A stretch of DNA of 64,000 bases from Adiantum capillus-veneris (taxonomy: Eukaryota > Streptophyta > Polypodiopsida > Polypodiales > Pteridaceae). Location of the stretch: assembly GCA_014529385.2 (NCBI GenBank), contig CM043959.1:15758809-15822808 (forward strand). The letters run 5' to 3'. Position numbers and translations under genes: made by a program. Numbering within the stretch: position 1 is the first letter of the stretch; each line of letters starts with the position of its first letter. A model generated the notes under the pieces. That model was not told the origin of the DNA and searched no databases. It saw only the letters and a list, made by a program, of their open reading frames with translations. Positions 57,120 to 64,000 of the stretch are shown piece after piece.

Positions 57120-58255
57120 TGTAAGGTGCAGCGGAATGATTGTTGTACTTTCTCAAGGTGAGTGTTCCATATTTTGCTCAAGGTTGCTTTTAGTTCTTAT
57201 GGAAGGGAGAGCCTTCCGTTCTTAATGGAGAGTGCTATGATCACGAACAAAGTGAGTGGATACTGTGCGTGCAAGTGTATGAGACTGAGAGATAGAGAGA
57301 AGAGAGATACGACACCAGAGACGTTGTAAAACCCTCCTCCGAAGGCCCCACTCTCGTTGGCGAGATTGGTCTACAATTGATTGCACAAACAGGTACAATG
57401 CTGATGCATGAAGTTGATGCAAGTCTAGACTATGTAGACGATGACAACTGGGATGGTGAGGCCGACAATAGGGCTGAAAACTGTATGGATCTATCTGCTG
57501 TCCAAAAACGCTCACTTCTGAATTCTGCTGCAAGTAAAAGGCTGAACTTCGGGCTGACTTTATGCTGCTAGAAAAACGCTGAATTAGCCTGACAAAAACG
57601 CTGATGACTGCTGTGTTTTAGGGCTGAAAACGCTGCTGTCCTGCCGCGGTTCAATGCTGAAAAAGCAGGTTTTATGTGCTGCTGGTCAAGGCTGAAAATG
57701 CTAGATGCAAAGGGGGTGATGCTGTGCGGTATATGCTGAAATCGCCAAGGCAAAGGAATGGCTAGCGATGATGCAAAACGCTAGGGCTGAGGGAGGGAAA
57801 AATGCCAAGGCAAGGGTGATGGAAAACGCCAAGGGGATCTTGGAGAGTCTTGCTGAGAGAGGGGGGAACCTGTTGTCAATGGCCTGCTGTTCTTCTTGCT
57901 CATCTGCTGTTTAGGGCTAACCTTGGTTTGCTTATATATTTTCTTACCCAATTTGCCCTACCTACTTTCCAACAAGAGTCACTTAATAAGTGAAAAATGT
58001 CAAAATAGGTAAAATAGGCTAAATGCATTGGAAAAATCCCCTAATTGATTCTAATGGATTCTGATGGAAATGCTTATGATCATGCTGTGTGCAACCGGAG
58101 GATATGCATCTATACTAAGTGATCGGGCATGCACGGTCTACAAATAGACTCACAAAAGTGCCAGATCACTTCTAATCTAGATTGACTGGACTGGCGGAAC
58201 CTTGTTATGCTGTAGCTTGTCCACGGACACATAGGGTTGGTTGTGTCACGTGACA
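57120..58255 (-). repeat. G3 5' LTR
   Basis: Partner of 50763-51904. Followed on the right by the AGTTT target duplication. Frames over it have no support. Confidence 0.97.
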
Positions 58256-58500
58256 AGTTTGTAGGGAAAATGGCTAAAAACCTAAAACAGAGTTACTCGG
58301 CTTTCAATTTTTAGGCATCTTAAAACCTCAGGCTAGCGTTGGAGTTTACTCGTCGCCAGGACCTGTGACAACTTGGTGACGTGGCTGTCCGCTAGACCTA
58401 CATACTACCCCTAGGCTGAAAACAGGCCTGCAGTGCAAAGAAATGCTGACATGGCAGCCTTTGCGTTTTGCGGCGCAAATCACGAGCAGCGTACGGCTGA
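58256..58500 (+). repeat. LTR fragment right of G3
   Basis: Continuation of 50536-50762 after G3. Ends at the G4 LTR boundary in GGCTGA. Non-coding. Confidence 0.45.
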
Positions 58501-59851
58501 TGTAACCGGCCTGTACAACGTAGAGGGCGGTACTATTTCAATTACCTGTTAACTTTACACAGAGCACTGAGAAGGGAAGAGGACACAGATGCGTCCAGCG
58601 ACCAGAATGTCACTGCGCACACGAGACCGACACCCTGTAGGCCCCAAAGACTGGCGCCCCTTTCGGTATTTCTTTATTCAAATTAAGGTAGACGATCCGA
58701 CCACTTCTCACAAGCTTTCACAAAGCTGTCCAAACCTGGCAAGGGCTGAAAACGCAGGTTTTCGACCTGATTTTGGTAGCATAACGGCGCAAAAACCAGT
58801 GTAGGTCAAAAGCACCTGTCTAGGACGGATTCCCTCGCTATTTGGAAGCTTTCTGGTGAGCTGTCACAGAAATTCAGCGGGCTGTAATTCCCTGTTTTTC
58901 ACTGCCGGGTGCCCAAAAGCCTATACACGCATCCCAAGGTTCTCACGAGGCTCCCCCGGTGTTCCCTTGCAATTTAGGTGCGAAACCCTAAACCTGCAGA
59001 AAAACACAGCAGGCTGTAATTCGCTGTTTCTGATCGTTTTAAGCAGAGCGAACACACCTACGCGTGTCCCAAGGGCTCCCGCACGCAATGGGATAGTTCC
59101 CCTGTGAATTGGACAAGTTTTCACGCGAGAAAACTCTCCGAACTCGCAATCTTTCGCGATGGAACTGTGCGTACCTGTGGGGGATGAGCAATTAGCTAAT
59201 CCGGTTCTTGTTCAGAAGGCTCTTGCCTTGGCAAATTCGCATAAACCCCCAGAACTGTACATGTTCATCTGAATAGCCCAACTAGTGGGGCATTACCATA
59301 TGTGCCAAAGGGGAGAGAGAGATGCACGAGAGCAAATCATCGTGCTACATGAGACAGAGGAGGAGGCAAGCTTTCCAATAAAGCTGTAGACCTGCACCCA
59401 CTACTCACACACACACACACACACTGTAGGTCACTTCTGTGTGAAAAATCAGCCCGCTCTCTCTTTTGGGCGCCTACTCCAGCTGAGGTGTCCTGTAGAC
59501 GGCTCTACAACTGCCAAGTGTCCAGTTTGCCCCTTTGAGTTAATTCCCTAGTTCCCACTGACTTATAAAGTTATAAGTGACTTTCCGAGTGGCTCAGAGT
59601 TCATTTGGCGCACACAGGCTTCCATACTCATCAGAATTCAGTGCTAACTGGCACGACCAGTCCTAGACTGACCGACCCAGACTCCCGCTGTGAGAAACCT
59701 ATTCGGCCGCAGCCGTTTCACACTGGCCATGCAATGTCCACTTGCACCTTTTCAAGGGTCCCGAGGAAAACAAGTAAAAATAAAAATAAATAAAAATATC
59801 TAGTACTTATTTACGGAAGGCAACAGGAAAAATACACCTCTTGGTGACACA
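58501..59851 (-). repeat. G4 3' LTR
   Basis: Plus-strand limits TGTAACCGGCC and TTGGTGACACA. Matches sL2 (44937-46411) over its inner half and both ends. Contains the GGCGCCCCTTTCGGTAT module at 58649-58665 (minus-strand ATACCGAAAGGGGCGCC) and a short CA tract at about 59407-59424. Confidence 0.9.
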
Positions 59852-59861
59852 CCCCACCCTT
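59852..59861 (-). promoter_or_regulatory. G4 polypurine tract
   Basis: Minus strand AAGGGTGGGG directly before the 3' LTR start TGTGTCACC. Confidence 0.85.
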
Positions 59862-60158
59862 GAAATATTGCAAGCGACCTCGCTTGCATGCCAATAATAC
59901 ATGCGGTATCTCTTGATATCACATATATTCTATGATGGGAATCCAAGATATACATGCTTCCGGAAATGTAATGTTGGACGATTAAACAATCCCACCAACC
60001 TGGCTACGACACATATATCAAGCATAGAAGTCTTCTAGTGTACTCTCAAGCACAAACTTCTCTAGCTAAATTCTGTATGGAAAGAGTAGATACAATTGCT
60101 TAACTACTCTCTTGAGCATCATGAACCATGCTCTTGCCTTGCCCCAGAAAAGGCTACA

Positions 60159-61034
60159 TCAAGTCACTGTGGGTTCCATCTGAAAGGCTTCAAGATACAA
60201 TTGCAATAGCTGAGGTGAATCAACCAATTCAGACTCTTCCGTCCATTTGGCATCCAACGATGGATAGTTCTTGAACTTCACCAAATAGCGTCTTGCAACC
60301 TTTCCTCTAACCTTTCTTTCTTTATGTGCCAATATTTGTTCAAGAACAATGATTTCATCCAATTCTTCCACTTCGGGTTGTTCCTCATCAAGCATATTCT
60401 CTGGCACATCACCAACAAAGGGTCTTAGAAGGTTGACATGAAAAGGATTATGTATTTTCCAGCCTTCTGGTAGCTTTAACCTGTAAGCTACATCGTTGAT
60501 CTTTTCTGAAATTTGAAAAGGATCATAATATCGCATACCAAGCTTAGGAAACAAACGTTCCTTGCCTTTCCTTTTCCTTAACCTAGCCTTTTCAAAGCGC
60601 AAAAGCACCCAATCACCAAGTGAAAATACAAGTTCACGACGGTGACGATTAGCAGCTTTCTTTTGCTTAGCCTTAGTCTTCTCAAGAGCAATCTTTATCT
60701 TCCTGTATGTTTCATCCATATCTTGCACATACTTGTCTGCCTCAAAAATCTTGTCCTTAGTCTGCAAAATGGGCGGGACTTTCTTCTCTCCTTCCACTAT
60801 CTCAAATGGTGCCTTACCTGTTGACGTATGCACAGTGTTATTGTAAGCATATTCAACGAATGGAAGATGGTGTTCCCAAGTTGCCTTATGCTTTGACACA
60901 TAACATTTGAGCAGGTCCAGGACAGTAGAATTTGCCTCTTTTGACTGTCCATCAGTTTGCGGATGAAACGAAGAAGAGAACTTTAGCGTAGTGCCCATGT
61001 TCTCAAACAATGCCTTCCAGAAAAGACTCGTCAT
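60159..61034 (-). pseudogene. G4 integrase C-terminal half with chromodomain
   Basis: About 290 codons without a stop. FHPQTDGQSKEANSTVLD carries the third catalytic residue (Glu), followed by WVLLRFEKARLRKRKGKER and HNPFHVNLLRPF of the integrase C-terminal domain. A chromodomain with EQILAHKERKVRGKVARRYL and WTEESELV comes last. It overlaps the upstream integrase segment by four bases in another frame. This is the longest uninterrupted pol piece of G4. Confidence 0.9.
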
Positions 61035-61519
61035 ACGTGGATCCCTGTCACACTGACAATTGACTGAGGCATTCCGTGATATTTAAAGATATTGCTCATA
61101 AATATCTTGACCATGTGTTCTGGCTTTATCATCTTCCTCACAGGAATGAAATGGGCCTGCTTACTGAACCTACAAGTCCAAATCCCATCATTGCCTGTTT
61201 GCGTCCTTGGAAGATCAAAGATAAAGTCCATTGCTATGCTTTCCCATGGCCTATCTGGGATTGGCAATGGCTGCAACAATCCCGGTTGCTTTTGTCTGTC
61301 AAATTTGACTTTTTGGCATACTAAGCATGATCTTACAAATGTGTCAACATCTTGACGTAAAGTTGGCCAATAGAAGAATGCCTCAACCCCTTTCACTGTC
61401 GCATCAATTCCACGATGCCCAGCATAAGGTGGAGCGTGACTTTCCATCAAAATCTTTGGCCGTAACTGTTTAGTAACGCATAACTTTCCATGCATCATGA
61501 GAAAGTCATTCTTAAGCAT
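61031..61519 (-). pseudogene. G4 integrase N-terminal half
   Basis: Zinc-binding HHCC region with SHAPPYAGHRGI and CLVCQKVK, then MDFIFDLP (first catalytic Asp). The second Asp region is disrupted: MPQSIVSVTG is read where VSDRD is expected, and the frame shifts there. Confidence 0.88.
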
Positions 61520-61573
61520 ATAGTGCTCATGATGTTGCCCATCAACAAGCTGGTCATAGATCCTTGCAAAATC

Positions 61574-62143
61574 TCAATCTTCAGCATATTGTGTCTTCAT
61601 TTCGTCTAGTTCACAATGGTACGGAATTGACACTGCTGAAATTTGGGGCTTTCGTGACAATGCATCACCCACCACGTTCTTTTTCCCTTGCACATGCACA
61701 ATCTGAAAATGGAACATTGACAAGATGTTTGCCCATCGCATGTGCTTCTCAGACAACTTCGTCTGTGTAAGAAAATATCGCAAGGTTTGATTATCCGTTT
61801 GGACAACAAAATCAGCCCCTAGTAAATAGTGTTTCCAACTAGTGAGAGCATGAATTACTGCCAGCAATTCTTTCTCATAGACTTGCAAGTTCCTTTCAGT
61901 CTTCAAAAGAATTCTGCTCTCATATGCGACTACTCGGCCATTCTGCATTAAAGCTGCACCAAGACTATGGCCACACGCATCACATTGAACCACAAAAGGT
62001 TTAGAAAGATCTAGCAAAATAATTATCGGATCTGAAGTCAGCTTCTCTTTCAAGTGTTTGAACGCTAAAATTTCCTTGGCTGTCCACTTGAAAGTAACTC
62101 CTTTTTCCTTGCAGTGCATGGAGTGGAGAAGCAATCTCAGCAA
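61574..62143 (-). pseudogene. G4 RNase H
   Basis: FVVQCDACGHSLGAALMQ, YEKELLAVIHAL, VQTDNQTLRYFL and NVVGDALSRK mark all core RNase H blocks. The frame is open for 189 codons. A Cys after the first Asp (CDACG) replaces the more usual Ala-Ser. Confidence 0.9.
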
Positions 62144-62189
62144 AATTTCGGATGAACCTCCTGTAGTAGGAACATAAGCCTAGAAAGCT

Positions 62190-62752
62190 TCAAATGTCAT
62201 GTACGGACTTCAAGTCTGGCCATGACCTAATTGCTTCCACTTTAGCGGGATCCATGCGTACCCCATCCTTTGAAACAATATGCCCAAGGAAGCGAATTTC
62301 TTGCAAAAAGAACTCACTTTTCTTCGCATTGATGAGTAGCCTATTCTTGCGTAGCTCATTGAAAACTGCGGTCAAGTGATCCCTATGCTCCTCTTCAGAC
62401 TTTGAGTAGACAATCATGTCATCAAAGAAGGTACCCACGAAGTTTCTATGTGGTCTAAAAATTATGTCCACATTCTATTAAATGTGGCAGGAGTATTTGT
62501 GAGACCAAATGGCATAACAAGAAACTCATAGAGACCAAATGTTGTCCTGAACGCAGTGTTATGGACATCTTCTCGTCTAATGCGTATCTGATGATACCCG
62601 CTCTTTAGGTCTATTCTTGTAAACAATGACGCTCCCTCAAGCCGATCAAGAATGTCATCTATCCTCGGTATGGGGAACCTGTTCTTGATAGTATTCTTAT
62701 TCAAGGCGCGATAGTCAATGCACATGCGCCATGAACCATCCTTCTTCTGCAC
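62190..62752 (-). pseudogene. G4 reverse transcriptase
   Basis: The first piece (62752-62462) has [23 protein letters not shown] and [13 protein letters not shown]; the second (62471-62190) has the catalytic TFFDDMIVYSKS and FLGHIVS. They are joined by a frameshift near 62465 that drops no recognised motif. FFDD in place of Y-x-D-D is common in gypsy RTs of this branch and is shared with G1. Confidence 0.9.
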
Positions 62753-62901
62753 TAAGAGTACAGGCGAACAAAAAGGGGATGAACTGGGCTGAATCAGCTC
62801 CTTCTCTAAAAGCTCGTTGACCTAACCCATAATCTCTTTCTGCTGGGCTGCACTAACCCTGTATGGTGGTCTATTCGGTGGACTAGAACCTGGCACAAGA
62901 T

Positions 62902-63987
62902 CTATAGTATGATCCTCAGGTCTCTCAGAAGGTAACTCCCCTGGCAAGAGTCCGAAAAACAATCACTGAAACCACTCAAAAAAGTTGACTTGTCTTTATC
63001 TAAGGAAGACAAATTAGATACAACTTGAGGTACTTCTTTTGCAAAGATCAAGTACGCAGAAAGATGATTCTTTATTACAGATGAAATAGCAGAAGCAGAA
63101 ACAACTGGAACAGACTCGCCTTTAAGCTTTACATCAAGGACATGAGTCTTTCCTCTATGTACAAGGGTAATCTTTTTGTTGTAAGTATCCACCATAGCAT
63201 GCAACCTGTAACACCATGGGATACGCAGTAACACATCACAGCCCTCAAGTGGCATAATATGAAACTCTTCCGCATCCACATAGCTCTGAATGTGCAGACG
63301 AAGCTTCCCCAAAATGGGAGTAATGGGCTCTGAATGACCTGGGCATGCCAAACCTGCTTCCCCTGTCATACCCATCTCCTCTGCACGAATGCCCAACTTT
63401 GATGCCAATTCTGGTGATATGAAATTTGCACAAGCTCCTGGATCAAAGAAAACTAGCACTGTCTGGTCTCTAACTTTGCCCCAAGCTCTGCACAGCTCCG
63501 TGGCATCTGTGTTTGGCTGGTCTCCAACCAAATCTGGAACAAGTCCTACACTTGGCTTTGGCTTCTTCCCTTTATAGTCTGACTTGTCATCCTTATCCTG
63601 TGACTTCTTCTGTGGACATTTCTTTGCAAAATGTCCTTCCTGTTCACAAATGTAGCATTTCTTGGCCTCCCTAAGAGCTTTCCTTTCTTCAAAAGTTTTG
63701 CCAGAAAAATGCCTTTTTTGCCCTTGTCCTTGTCCGGATGAAGATTTAGACTGCTTCTTGGACGTATCACCTTCTTCAGTGGAGGGCTTCTTTGCGGGAG
63801 GCTCAGAAGGCTTTGCTGCAACATTGCCCTTGGCTGAAAACTGTTTGCCCTGGGACCTTTTCTTGTGGCTATTAAATCCATCGGAATCTCCCTTCGACAG
63901 ATTGCTGGCCACTCTTGCATTCTCTATCAACTGAAACATATTCATGACAGTAGTCTTTGTGCAGTAGTCCCTGATTTTCTTGGGCAA
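62902..63987 (-). pseudogene. G4 gag C-terminal part and protease
   Basis: About 361 codons open. A Lys/Ser-rich linker is followed by an intact zinc knuckle CYICEQEGHFAKKC (near 63650) and protease with VFFDPGACANFISPELASKL (near 63440), then LGKLRLHIQSYV and LIFAKEV, closely parallel to G1. The frame breaks near 62940 with altered C-terminal residues. The capsid lies beyond or at the right edge. Confidence 0.88.
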
Positions 63988-64000
63988 TCCGCAACAGTAC

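Larger units (their letters stand above)
50763..58255 (-). mobile_element. G3: chromodomain Ty3/gypsy retrotransposon, complete but dead
   Basis: AGTTT at 50758-50762 and 58256-58260. LTRs of 1142 and 1136 bp, tRNA-iMet primer site and polypurine tract are all present. Minus sense: gag, protease, RT, RNase H, integrase, chromodomain. All coding segments are there but split by many frameshifts and stops. The LTRs are almost identical, so insertion is recent compared with the decay in its coding part, which suggests that a defective copy was mobilised in trans. Confidence 0.95.
58501..64000 (-). mobile_element. G4: chromodomain Ty3/gypsy element, running off the window
   Basis: 3' LTR at 58501-59851, polypurine tract, chromodomain-bearing integrase, RNase H, RT, protease and gag read on the minus strand up to the right edge. 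The 5' LTR and primer site lie beyond 64000. Its LTR family also supplies sL2. Frameshifts near 61034, 62150 and 62465 and stops show it is not intact. Confidence 0.93.

Noticed and set aside
57222-57753. Frames within the G3 LTRs (also at 50840-51396)
   Set aside because: They appear twice only because the two LTRs are copies of each other; LTRs of this type are not coding.

Overview
This window looks like repeat-dominated nuclear DNA from a land plant with a large genome. The evidence is several lineages of plant-type LTR retrotransposon (chromodomain Ty3/gypsy, a giant Athila/Tat-like Ty3/gypsy, Ty1/copia), a two-ORF LINE, a Mutator-type MITE, long GA/CT, CA and TA microsatellites, and one recognisable host gene of the plant F-box/kelch class. 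I cannot name the species from sequence alone. No rRNA, tRNA, CRISPR or bacterial-type operon was seen. Short names used below: G1-G4 gypsy elements, C1 copia, sL1-sL3 solo LTRs, LINE-1c and LINE-2c the LINE copies, N1 a rearranged insertion, T1 a small LTR element.

Region 1-20.6 kb is a non-coding repeat landscape. A roughly 1-kb sequence (190-1230) recurs at 13150-18130, and a roughly 2.8-kb sequence is tandemly duplicated (1560-4410 and 5040-7745). Copy two was hit by G1 (7746-12548), which keeps its 5' LTR, gag, protease and RT but has lost its 3' half. The second 1-kb copy was hit by C1 (13214-17058, target duplication GAATT). A solo LTR of the G1 family (sL1, 18163-19732, target duplication GCATG) follows.

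Region 20.6-28.2 kb holds two copies of one LINE on the minus strand. LINE-1c is a 0.7-kb 3' fragment and LINE-2c is near full length (23074-27694). Both lie between GA-repeat tracts on both sides, which suggests insertion into microsatellites. A 463-bp MITE with a 9-bp target duplication (27765-28227) follows.

Region 28.2-30.8 kb holds the only likely cellular gene, an F-box/kelch-repeat gene (29050-30015 plus probable further exons), a candidate substrate-recognition subunit of an SCF ubiquitin ligase. A 73-bp tandem duplication sits just upstream of its start.

Region 30.8-64 kb is a nested stack of elements that can be dated relative to each other by target-site duplications. G2 (30963-48480, AAGCA) sits in the 5' LTR of T1. 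G2 itself was later hit by N1 (37183-39097), by sL2 (44937-46411, CACGC) and by sL3 (47219-48247, CTGAT). G2 carries a long extra ORF downstream of integrase that belongs to no standard pol domain. Further right, G3 (50763-58255, AGTTT) and G4 (58501 to beyond the window) are minus-strand chromodomain gypsy elements. All retroelement coding regions seen here carry stops or frameshifts, so none looks autonomous today.
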